Positions 50,104 to 57,818 of a DNA stretch of 64,000 bases are shown here, piece after piece. The notes below the pieces were generated by a model. The model made no database searches. It was not told the DNA's origin and was given only the letters and a program-made list of their open reading frames with translations. Position 1 is the first letter of the stretch, and each line of letters opens with the position of its first letter. This stretch comes from a bacterium (lineage in GTDB: Bacteria > Myxococcota > UBA727 > JAUIJE01): the NCBI GenBank assembly GCA_030431455.1, contig JAUIJE010000017.1, forward strand, positions 1 to 64,000, given 5' to 3'. Both the position numbers and the translations under genes were made by a program.

Positions 50104-51390
50104 TCAGGGCCCCTGGATGAGGGGGTGGGCCCGCAACACCGCCGCCTGCCCGTCGGTCAGATCGGTGAAGTCATTGGAGATGAAATACATGAGGTTTTGC
50201 AGGACCGCGGGCTCCTCTTCGGGGGTGTCGCTGACGATGTCGAACACATCGGTCTGGGTCGGCCGGCTGCGCTCCTGGGTGTGAAACAGCCCCAGGGCGT
50301 GGGACACCTCGTGGGCGATGATGTTGCCGAGTTGGCCGGGTTGGTCGTCGAAGAACGACCGGGCCACGGCCACGCCCCCATTGGCATTGGCGGCGAGGGG
50401 CCAAGCCGCGGGGATGCCCCCCGAGATGCCGGCGATGCCCGGGCCCACGTCGAAGCCGCCGATGGTGCAGGAGAAGGCTTCGACGATGAACAGCTGGGCG
50501 GTGGGGCGCGCCGGCGCGGGGGTGGTGGCGAACAACGCGGAGAGATCGGCCCCGTCGCAGGTCTCGTCCGCCAATGTCACTGTGTCGAAGGCGGGCATGT
50601 TCAGGTCTTGGTACACGAGGTCGTCGACGACGATGCCGGCCTGGCCGAACACCTCCCGCACCCTTTGTTCGGCCGCGGCCCACATCGGGTCGGTGGGCGC
50701 GCTCTGGGCGTCGAGCAGCGGGGTCTGGAACGTCACCGTGAGGTGGAGGGTGCGGGGGGTGCCCGGCGCCAACTTGGGCTTGAACACCGCGGCGACCCGG
50801 ATGGGCAACGACGCGGGCACCGGCTCGGCCCCCACCGCTTGAAACACCCCGATGCGGGCCCGGTAGGTCCCGGGGGCGAACAGCACGTCGGGGGTGTTGG
50901 GCAACAGGTACGACAGCGTGCCCCGCTGCACCAACGCCCGCGCGGGGGAGAACAGCTGGGCCGGGAAGCCGCGGGCGGCGGTCACGTCGGCGTCGAGCAG
51001 GTCGTCGGGGGGCGTGTCGGTGACGTAGACCTCGCCGCCGGGGCCGGTGACGGTGACGGGAATGAGAAACGCGTTGGGCGTGGTCTGGGCGAGCAACAGC
51101 ACGCTCTCGGTGTCGTCGTCGACGGTGAGGGCGATGTCGACGCCGTCGCCGCTGCGGACCGCGTCGAGTTCGACCACGCGCCACGGGGCGGTGTCGTCGG
51201 GCCACTCGAAGAGGAGGTCATCGCCCGCGGCGGGGGCAGGATCGTTTTCGTACACGAGCAAAACCGGCTCAGGCTCGAACCCACCGTCGGGGTCCGCCAC
51301 CCCGGCGTCGTCGTCGATCGGGCCGGCCGGGCCACAGGCGGCCACCGCCCCCGCGACGACCCCCAAAAGGACCTGCACCCGCCACGTCAT
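50104..51390 (-). CDS. Metzincin-type metalloprotease lipoprotein
   Basis: The 428-residue lipoprotein starts at ATG 51390, with the lipobox GAVAACG. A beta-sandwich region (residues ~30-200) precedes the protease domain. The zinc motif HEVSHALGLFH (around residue 360) has the metzincin HExxHxxGxxH form, preceded by QLGNIIAHE. A downstream Met in QNLMYFISNDFTDLTDGQ is the Met-turn candidate, and the C-terminal DLTDGQAAVLRAHPL helix matches M43/'matrixin-like' proteins of Myxococcota. It likely faces the periplasm or surface. A strict-like loose motif lies at 50572. The 56-bp gap to the upstream gene holds nothing else. Confidence 0.87.
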   Translation of the reverse strand: MTWRVQVLLGVVAGAVAACGPAGPIDDDAGVADPDGGFEPEPVLLVYENDPAPAAGDDLLFEWPDDTAPWRVVELDAVRSGDGVDIALTVDDDTESVLLLAQTTPNAFLIPVTVTGPGGEVYVTDTPPDDLLDADVTAARGFPAQLFSPARALVQRGTLSYLLPNTPDVLFAPGTYRARIGVFQAVGAEPVPASLPIRVAAVFKPKLAPGTPRTLHLTVTFQTPLLDAQSAPTDPMWAAAEQRVREVFGQAGIVVDDLVYQDLNMPAFDTVTLADETCDGADLSALFATTPAPARPTAQLFIVEAFSCTIGGFDVGPGIAGISGGIPAAWPLAANANGGVAVARSFFDDQPGQLGNIIAHEVSHALGLFHTQERSRPTQTDVFDIVSDTPEEEPAVLQNLMYFISNDFTDLTDGQAAVLRAHPLIQGP

Positions 51391-51446
51391 GTTCGGATTG
51401 TGCCCGTTGCGCCCCCCCGACGCACCCCCGAAACGGCGGCCCGCAT

Positions 51447-51794
51447 TTACATGTCCATCGCCAAGGCGTCCGCCGCCGACGCGAGGATGCCGGGAATCTG
51501 TGCCTCCCGCGGCGAGGGGTTGGTCCACAACAGCAGGTAGTAGCCATCCTCGAGCAGCTGCAGCCACATCACCTCGCCTTTGGTCTTGACCCGGGCCACC
51601 AGCCGCGGCCCCTGGTTGCGCAGCTGCGGAATCAGCGACGCGAAGGACGCGCCCCGGATGTCGAGGTCGAAGGGGTCAATGCCCGCCTCCGCCACGTGGG
51701 CCCAGACCCGCTCGCCTTCCTCGTCACAAAAAATCGCCCCCTTGAGGCTCTCCACCTCGCTGGCGATGCCCTTGAGGATCGCGCCGAGCGGCAT
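51447..51794 (-). CDS. Roadblock/LC7-like protein
   Basis: The 115-residue protein (start ATG 51794; an upstream in-frame ATG at 51812 is possible) has the alternation of Roadblock/LC7 modules: LKGIASEVESLKGAIFCDEEGERVW, then GASFASLIPQLRNQG, then VARVKTKGEVMWLQLLEDG and YYLLLWTNPSP. In Myxococcota such modules act with small GTPases (as MglB with MglA) in polarity; no GTPase gene is adjacent. It diverges from the HSP90-like/transglutaminase pair, whose start is 58 bp away, so the two may be jointly controlled. Confidence 0.6.
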   Translation of the reverse strand: MPLGAILKGIASEVESLKGAIFCDEEGERVWAHVAEAGIDPFDLDIRGASFASLIPQLRNQGPRLVARVKTKGEVMWLQLLEDGYYLLLWTNPSPREAQIPGILASAADALAMDM

Positions 51795-51851
51795 GGCCCA
51801 TCTTCCGCCCAAACCCCCGCGGGCTCAAGTGTTCGCTGGTATTGTCCCCGG

Positions 51852-54668
51852 GTGCCGGCAGCAGAACACCCCGGGGCCGCGGCGGAGTTTTTTCGCCGCG
51901 CCGGCCAGGAGGCCGAACGCTACGGCGGCGACCCCCTGATCTTTCTGCGCGAGCTCGTGCAGAACAGCCGCGACGCCGGCGCCGGCACCATCGCGTTCGA
52001 GACCGCGCACGACGGCGATGACTTCGTGCTCTCGTGCACCGACGACGGCCAGGGCATGAGCCAGGCCGACGTCGAGCGCTACCTGTTCCGCTTGTACTCG
52101 TCGAGCAAAGGGCAAGGCCGGGCCGGTCGCTTCGGGGTCGGGTTCTGGTCGGTGTTGCGGTTTTCGCCGCACACCATCCGCATCGAGTCCCGCTCCGCCA
52201 CCGCGCAGGTGGCGTTCGAGGTCGACGTGTCGCGCGGCGCGGTCACGCTGTTGCCCCCGCCGCGCCTGGCCCACACCGGCACCCGCATCACCCTGCGCCG
52301 GGCGTACGATCCGGCCCTGTGCGACGACGAGCGGCTGCGGCACACCCTCACCGTGAGCGCGGGCGCGGTCACCGCCCTGCCCCCGCGGCGACGTCCCCAG
52401 CTGCGGTTCAACCAGGCCGCGGTCAACCGGCCCCTGGCCCCCCGGGGGGTCTACGCGCGCCGGGTCAAGACCCCGCGATGCAATGGCTTTGTGGGGGTGG
52501 GACCACAGCCGAGCATTCGGCTGTACAGCTTTGGGCTCTTCGTGCGGGAGGCCAAGAGCCTCGACGAGCTGCTGCCCCACCGGGCGGGGCTCGAAGGGCC
52601 CACCCTCGGCCTGTTCCCGGTGGCGGACATCAACGCCGACGGGCTCGACGTGTTGCTCGACCGGTCCCGCCTCGGCGAGGACAAGGTCCTGCACGACGTG
52701 GTCGAGGTCGTCACCCGGCGGGCCGCGGCGGCCCGGCTCGAGGTGTTGCACGAGGTCGCGCCGCTGCCCCTGGCCACCCGGGTGGCGCTGTGGGCCAAGA
52801 GCCAGGGCACGTCCCGGGTGGTGCTGTTCGCGGGGGGCCTGCTGCTCGCCCTCGTCTTGACCGTGGCGCTGGCGTCGCGGTTTCGGGTCGCGCCCGGGGG
52901 CGCCAGCGCCGCGCCGCCCGGGGCGGTCACCGACAACGGCGACGACGACGACGTGACCGCGCCCCCCCGGGAGGTGCGCGCGCCGCGGCCGGTCGACGAC
53001 GCGGTCGATCCCCTGGCCGGCCCCGTGATCAATCCGCCCGAGGGGCCGGCGGCAGGCTGGGACATCACCTACGAAGGCCCCGACCGGCCGTTTTTCAAGA
53101 CCGCGACGTTGGCCCGCTACGACCGGATGCGGGGCCTGGTGGGCGAGCCCCCGTCGGACGAAGGACCCTACCGGTTCCTCAAGGCCGGCACCGACCCGGT
53201 GTACATCGTGCGCCTCGGGGTCGTGCCCTCCCGCCGGCCGTTGGTCCTCCCGGTGCCGTCTGGCCACCGCGTCATCGCGCAGTCCCTGGCCTACACCGGC
53301 GAGGGGGCGCTCCGGCTGCGCCGCACCCCCCACGACGAGCCCCTGCTCGAACGCGGGGGGCTCTCGGCCGGGGTGCTCACCTACCGCACCGCGCCGGGGG
53401 GCCGGGTCCCGGTCGAAGCCGGTCTGCGCGAGGGCCCCGCGCGGGTGGGCGGCCCCTTTGCCCGGGTACTTCGAAAAGTGCGCAAACAACGAAGTGAACG
53501 CCGGGTGGCCGCGATCATCGACGCGGTCAAACAACACGTGCGCTACACCACCGACCCCCTCGACGCGGCGTTGTTCGCGCGGTCCGCGCGCCCCTTTGTC
53601 CAGCGGGTGACCGACCTCGGCATCGGCGACTGTGACGTCATGAACGGCATGACCGTGCTGCTGCTGCGCCGGGCGAACATCCCCGCCCGGCTGGGGGTGG
53701 GATTTGTCGGCGAGGCCGGCGAGGTCGCGAGCGACCTGCACGCCTGGACCGAATACCACCTCGGCGGCGTGTGGCGGACGGTGGATGTGTCCCCGCCGCA
53801 GTTCATGCCCACGGTGCCGAGCACGCCGGTGGGCCGGGCGGGGCCTGCGCCGGGGGGCGACGACGACGACGTCCGCGGGGAAGACGGCCCCGGGACGGGG
53901 GCGGAGCCCGACGACGGGAGCGTGCCGGGCCCGGCGGAGACGATCGCCCCCGAGGCCCCCGGGGGTCACGATTCGATGATTGTGTATCTATCAAAACAAA
54001 CCGTGTGGGGGATCGGCCTCGGGCTCCTGGTCCTGCTCGGCGCCGGGGGGTGGTGGTTGGGCCGGCGCCGCGCGCCGGGGGGCGCCGGCCTCGACGACTG
54101 CGCGGTGGCGTTGATGGACCAGGCCCTGTCCGGGGCCGAGACCGGTCTGGCCCTGCGCCGGCGGCCATTTTTTCTCGCCCTGTCCGGCAAGCGCCTCAGC
54201 CTCGAGCAGCTGGTGGACATCGCCGCCACCCGCGACCTGGTGTGCGCGGCGCCGGGCGACGACCTCGCCGCGCGGGTCGAGGGACCGGTGCTCGACGTCA
54301 GCGACCCCCGCTTGGCCCCTCTCCTGCCCCGGCTCCCGGCCACCCTCGACCTCGCCCGGGCCCCGCAGCTGCGGGGCCAGGGCCCGGCCCCGGCGGTGCT
54401 CGGCCGCGTCGAGGCCCGGTTGCGCCCCGCCTTCGGCCCGGTGTCGCTCAACCTCGCCCCCGGCGCGGGCGTGTCCGGCTACGCCGTCGTCGTCGACGGC
54501 GCGCCCACCCACGTGGTGGTGTTGGGCCACGACCACCCCACGGTGCGGGCCGCCCTCGCCAGCGATGACGACGTCACGCTCCTCGACACGGTGCTGACCC
54601 ACACCACGTTGGCCCTCGCCGACCGGGCCGGTTGGCGCGCCCACTTTTTGCGGGAGGCGCTGTCGTGA
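51852..54668 (+). CDS. Transmembrane HSP90-like ATPase fused to transglutaminase-like domain
   Basis: The 938-residue protein from GTG 51852 has an N-terminal GHKL ATPase of HSP90 type: LRELVQNSRDAG with Glu34 and Asn38, TDDGQGMS (64-70) and GRFGVGFWS (92-100). TM helix 1 lies at ~323-343 (VVLFAGGLLLALVLTVALA). Residues ~345-715 form a presumed periplasmic part whose C-terminal half is transglutaminase-like: LGIGDCDVMNG (Cys594), SDLHAWTEY (His630) and RTVDVSPP (Asp645). TM helix 2 is at ~717-736 and a ~200-residue C-terminal domain follows. With N-in topology the ATPase and C-domain are cytosolic and the Cys-His-Asp triad periplasmic. The stop overlaps the partner gene's GTG by 4 bp. I know no described protein with this order. 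Confidence 0.83.
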   Translation: MPAAEHPGAAAEFFRRAGQEAERYGGDPLIFLRELVQNSRDAGAGTIAFETAHDGDDFVLSCTDDGQGMSQADVERYLFRLYSSSKGQGRAGRFGVGFWSVLRFSPHTIRIESRSATAQVAFEVDVSRGAVTLLPPPRLAHTGTRITLRRAYDPALCDDERLRHTLTVSAGAVTALPPRRRPQLRFNQAAVNRPLAPRGVYARRVKTPRCNGFVGVGPQPSIRLYSFGLFVREAKSLDELLPHRAGLEGPTLGLFPVADINADGLDVLLDRSRLGEDKVLHDVVEVVTRRAAAARLEVLHEVAPLPLATRVALWAKSQGTSRVVLFAGGLLLALVLTVALASRFRVAPGGASAAPPGAVTDNGDDDDVTAPPREVRAPRPVDDAVDPLAGPVINPPEGPAAGWDITYEGPDRPFFKTATLARYDRMRGLVGEPPSDEGPYRFLKAGTDPVYIVRLGVVPSRRPLVLPVPSGHRVIAQSLAYTGEGALRLRRTPHDEPLLERGGLSAGVLTYRTAPGGRVPVEAGLREGPARVGGPFARVLRKVRKQRSERRVAAIIDAVKQHVRYTTDPLDAALFARSARPFVQRVTDLGIGDCDVMNGMTVLLLRRANIPARLGVGFVGEAGEVASDLHAWTEYHLGGVWRTVDVSPPQFMPTVPSTPVGRAGPAPGGDDDDVRGEDGPGTGAEPDDGSVPGPAETIAPEAPGGHDSMIVYLSKQTVWGIGLGLLVLLGAGGWWLGRRRAPGGAGLDDCAVALMDQALSGAETGLALRRRPFFLALSGKRLSLEQLVDIAATRDLVCAAPGDDLAARVEGPVLDVSDPRLAPLLPRLPATLDLARAPQLRGQGPAPAVLGRVEARLRPAFGPVSLNLAPGAGVSGYAVVVDGAPTHVVVLGHDHPTVRAALASDDDVTLLDTVLTHTTLALADRAGWRAHFLREALS
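52481..52493 (+). repeat. Loose iterated motif CAATGnnnnTGTG
   Basis: CAATG-GCTT-TGTG inside the HSP90-like gene, encoding Cys-Asn-Gly-Phe-Val. It matches the short form CAATGnnnnTG. Confidence 0.55.
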
Positions 54669-55999
54669 CCCAGCTCTCCGTCGACCTCGGCCTGGCCATC
54701 GAGCGCATCGGCACCCGGCAGCACCTCAACGACGTGCACTTCACCGTGCAGTTGGTGCGCCAGGCGCTGCGGGCCGGCCCCGGGCGCATCGAGCTGTCGA
54801 GCCGGCGCCGCACGTTCACGCTCGAGCACGACGGGGCCGCGTTCTCCGCGGACGAAGCCGACGCCCTGCGGGTGCTGTTCGCCGAGGTGCGCGACCCCGC
54901 GGCGGTGGACGCCGCCCTCGTGGCCCTGGAGCAACAACACGGCATCACCCTGCTCGGGGCCGCCCTGGGCGACGGGGGCGTGGAGGTCCACAGCGCGGTG
55001 AGCTTCGCCATCCGGGGCGGGCGCTTTTCCCCGTTGCCCACCGCCCGCGCCGGCTGCCGCATCGTGGTCCACCGGCGCCGAAAGTCCCGCCGGCGGGAGC
55101 GGGCCGAGCTTCGCTTTTATTGCCGCGACGCCCGCGTCCCCATCGTTCTCGACGGGCGCGCCCTCAATCCCCGCCCGAAAAGCGCGCCCCCCGACGATGC
55201 CCTCGCCGCGCACACGCTCCCCCCGGGGCCGATCCGCGGCTGGCTGGCCGTGCCCCGGGACGGGGACTCGTCGACCACCCGCTACTACGAAAACGGCGTG
55301 TACTTCGGTGTCCGCCGGGCCGTGCACCACAGCCGCATCCCCCTGGACGCGTCCGTCGACCACGAGACCACGGTGTTCGACCCCAACTTTCGCCAAGCCG
55401 TCCGCCGCAGCCACCGTGCGATCAGCGAACACATGCCCGGGGTCTTGGCCCGGCTCGACCCCGCGGCCCTCGACGAGAACGCCCGCCGCCGCACCACCGC
55501 GCTGCTGCTCCGGGCCATGGACCGCCTGCCCCCGAGCGCGCACGCTCTGCCCTTTTTGCCCAGCCAGGACGGCCACACCCTGAGCGTGGATGACATCCAA
55601 CAGCTCGCCGACCGCTATTCCCTATTGCCCTATGTGCCCGAAGGCAGCGCGTTCGACGGGCCCGGCCGCTGGCCCACCCTCACCCCCGAACGCGCGGGAC
55701 AGCTCGCCCGGGCGGTGGGCACCACCCCCGCGATCCTGCGCGCGGCGCCGGCCCCGCCTCCCGCCCCGCCCCCGCCGCCCCCCGACGACAGCGCCGCCCG
55801 CGACCTCGTCGGGCGCCTCGCCGCCCAGGGCCACCGCCTCGAGGTCGCGCCCCCGGGCACGGCCCCGGCCCACGACCCGCGCACCCACGCCGTGCGTCTG
55901 CCCGCCGACCATCCCGACCTGGCCCGGGCCTCGGCCGCCCCCCCCGCCCGCATCGAGGCGGCCTGGGCGCTCGTCACCTTGGCCGCTCAATCGTCGTGA
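54665..55999 (+). CDS. Partner protein with degenerate HSP90-like N-domain
   Basis: The 444-residue protein starts at GTG 54665 within the last codons of the HSP90/transglutaminase gene. Its first ~60 residues follow the same pattern as the neighbour's ATPase (FTVQLVRQALRAGPGRIEL, RTFTLEHDGAAFS), but the catalytic Glu and Asn positions are Gln/Ala and DDGQGM is HDGAAF, so ATP hydrolysis is unlikely. Residues ~90-330 contain beta-strand-rich modules with many Arg/His (RRRKSRRRERAELRFYC, YYENGVYFGVRRAVHH, FRQAVRRSHRAISEHM). The C-terminus is Pro-rich. No signal peptide or TM helix is seen, so it should act in the cytosol with the ATPase side of its neighbour. Its last 26 bp overlap the convergent DUF255 gene. 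Confidence 0.75.
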   Translation: MTQLSVDLGLAIERIGTRQHLNDVHFTVQLVRQALRAGPGRIELSSRRRTFTLEHDGAAFSADEADALRVLFAEVRDPAAVDAALVALEQQHGITLLGAALGDGGVEVHSAVSFAIRGGRFSPLPTARAGCRIVVHRRRKSRRRERAELRFYCRDARVPIVLDGRALNPRPKSAPPDDALAAHTLPPGPIRGWLAVPRDGDSSTTRYYENGVYFGVRRAVHHSRIPLDASVDHETTVFDPNFRQAVRRSHRAISEHMPGVLARLDPAALDENARRRTTALLLRAMDRLPPSAHALPFLPSQDGHTLSVDDIQQLADRYSLLPYVPEGSAFDGPGRWPTLTPERAGQLARAVGTTPAILRAAPAPPPAPPPPPPDDSAARDLVGRLAAQGHRLEVAPPGTAPAHDPRTHAVRLPADHPDLARASAAPPARIEAAWALVTLAAQSS

Positions 56000-57809
56000 A
56001 GCCCGCCGCCACCGCGGCCACGTCGTCGGGCCGGGTCACCGGCCGCGAACAATACGCCCGCCCGCAGATGAACACCGCGGGCTCGTCCCAGGCCCCAAAC
56101 CGGCCCCCGGGCCCGACGTGTTCGATCACCGCGCCCACCGGCGCGGCGTCGAGCGCGGCCCGGTGCATCGCGCCCCCGGCCAGGGGCGCGGGCCCGACCA
56201 GGCTCACGTGCACCGGGGCGTAGGCCCGGTCGTACAGCGCGAGCAACGCCTCGCCCACCCCGCGGCCCAGGCGGGCCAACCGCGGCGGGGTCGAGAGCTT
56301 GTCGAGCACCGCCCCCGCCTGTTCGCGGACCGCGGCGCCCCGTTCGTCGTCGAGCAGCTCGGCGGCGCGCAACAACGCCCGGGCCGCGCGCGCGGATAGC
56401 CCGAGCGGAATGTACGCCCGCCCGAACACCCCCGGGCCCGCGTCCGCCGCCGCCTGGTGCCGAAACCCCCCGCGCTCGTCGTCGATGAGGCCGGTCAACA
56501 CCGGCACCAACGCCAACCACCGGTCGTGCACGACGGGGTCGAGGGTCACCGCGTACATCGCCTCGTAGGCCTCCGCCGCGGCCACTTGGTCCTCGAGAAA
56601 AATGCCCGCGCCGCCGGCCTCGTGCACAAACCCCGCGGGGGTCCACAGCCCAAAGAGCGCGGCCTCGCCCTCGACCAGGCGCGCGAGGGCCGCGTCGTCG
56701 CCGGTGGCCGCGACCCAATCCGCGAGCCCGGTCAACACATAAGCATTGTGGGCGGCGTAGACGTGGCGATCGATGTACGGCACCCCCGCGGCCCGGCGCG
56801 CGGCGTCGTCCAGGGCGTAGTAGGTCCGCCCGGGCACGCGGTCCGCGCCGTGCCCGCCGCCGTCCGCGTCCTGGTTGGCGAAGAAGCCGCCGCCCTCGTC
56901 GGACATGAACGTGTTGAGGTAGGACAGCACCCCCGCGGCGGCCTCGCCGTACCGCGGGTCCTGGGTGCGACGGTGCGCGAGGGCAAACACCGTGAGGGCG
57001 GTGCCCTGCACCTGGGCCAGCTTCTCGGTGTGGGCGTGGGCCCAGTCGTTGTGGGTCGAGTACTGGTACATGCCGCCCCACACCGGGTCACACAAGCGCA
57101 GGAGCTTGTCTGCGGTCTGGACCAGCCGGGCCCCGGCCTGCTCGTCGTCGAACCGCGCGGCGCGGTAGGCCGCGGCCTGCATCGGGGCCCGCAACGGGTA
57201 CTTCTTGGGGCCGCCCCACCCGCCGATGGCCGGGTCGTAGACCGCGTCGAGCTGGGCCTCGGCCGCGGTGATCGCCTCGGCCACGGCCAGGCGCGGGGCG
57301 TCCGCGGTCGGCCGCGCCCGACGGCGCAGCGTTCCCGCGTCGAGGTCAGCGAGCAGCGAGCGCAAGTAGGGCAGGAGTTTTTCTTTGGCCACGAACCCCT
57401 TGAGTTCGCCCAATGGCTCTGCATCGGGCGTGAGCAGGATGGTGGCCGGCCAGCCCCAGGCCTCGTAGCGCACCTTGAGCGCGGGGTTGGCGTCGGCGTC
57501 GGCGCGCACGGGCACAAACCGGGTCGCGAGCAGGGCCGCGACCTCAGGGTCCCCCCAAGTTTTGTCGTCCATGACGTGACACCAGTGACACCAGGTCGTG
57601 CCGATGGACAAGACAATGATCTTGCGCTCGGCGCGGGCCGCGGCCAGGGCTTCGGGGCCAAAACGCCGCCAGGCCACCGCCGCGGGGGCGCTGGTCGTCG
57701 ACGAATCCGACGCGGCCGCGGGTGATGCCGGCCCGGGGGCCTGCGCGGTGGGCGTGCTGCAGGCCGCGACCCCGATGAGGGCGGCGGCGAGAGAGAACGT
57801 GCGCTTCAT
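55974..57809 (-). CDS. DUF255 thioredoxin-domain (YyaL-like) lipoprotein
   Basis: The 611-residue lipoprotein has the lipobox GVAACS. Residues ~45-160 are a thioredoxin-like DUF255 domain with TTWCHWCHVMDDKTW (Cys74, Cys77) and the cis-Pro-like GWPATILL. Residues ~190-560 form the (alpha/alpha)6-barrel-like part: GGWGGPKKYPLRAPM, DPVWGGMYQYSTHNDW, EKLAQVQGTALTVFALAH and FFANQDADGGG. YyaL/spermatogenesis-associated-20-type proteins are widespread and their reaction is not established; the Cys pair suggests redox or thiol chemistry. The lipoprotein signal places this one in the periplasm, unlike cytosolic homologues. A strict iterated motif lies at 57411. Confidence 0.88.
   Translation of the reverse strand: MKRTFSLAAALIGVAACSTPTAQAPGPASPAAASDSSTTSAPAAVAWRRFGPEALAAARAERKIIVLSIGTTWCHWCHVMDDKTWGDPEVAALLATRFVPVRADADANPALKVRYEAWGWPATILLTPDAEPLGELKGFVAKEKLLPYLRSLLADLDAGTLRRRARPTADAPRLAVAEAITAAEAQLDAVYDPAIGGWGGPKKYPLRAPMQAAAYRAARFDDEQAGARLVQTADKLLRLCDPVWGGMYQYSTHNDWAHAHTEKLAQVQGTALTVFALAHRRTQDPRYGEAAAGVLSYLNTFMSDEGGGFFANQDADGGGHGADRVPGRTYYALDDAARRAAGVPYIDRHVYAAHNAYVLTGLADWVAATGDDAALARLVEGEAALFGLWTPAGFVHEAGGAGIFLEDQVAAAEAYEAMYAVTLDPVVHDRWLALVPVLTGLIDDERGGFRHQAAADAGPGVFGRAYIPLGLSARAARALLRAAELLDDERGAAVREQAGAVLDKLSTPPRLARLGRGVGEALLALYDRAYAPVHVSLVGPAPLAGGAMHRAALDAAPVGAVIEHVGPGGRFGAWDEPAVFICGRAYCSRPVTRPDDVAAVAAGFTTIERPR
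57411..57423 (+). repeat. Iterated motif CAATGnnnnTGCA, strict copy
   Basis: CAATG-GCTC-TGCA, antisense to the DUF255 gene; the coding strand GAT GCA GAG CCA TTG encodes Asp-Ala-Glu-Pro-Leu. Confidence 0.8.
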
Positions 57810-57818
57810 GCGCGAGGG

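Noticed and set aside
55974-55999. The 26-bp overlap of the two convergent genes as evidence of a frameshift
   Set aside because: Both C-termini look natural, and short tail-to-tail overlaps recur in this window (65 bp at 41358, 101 bp at 13528), so there is no need to invoke an error.
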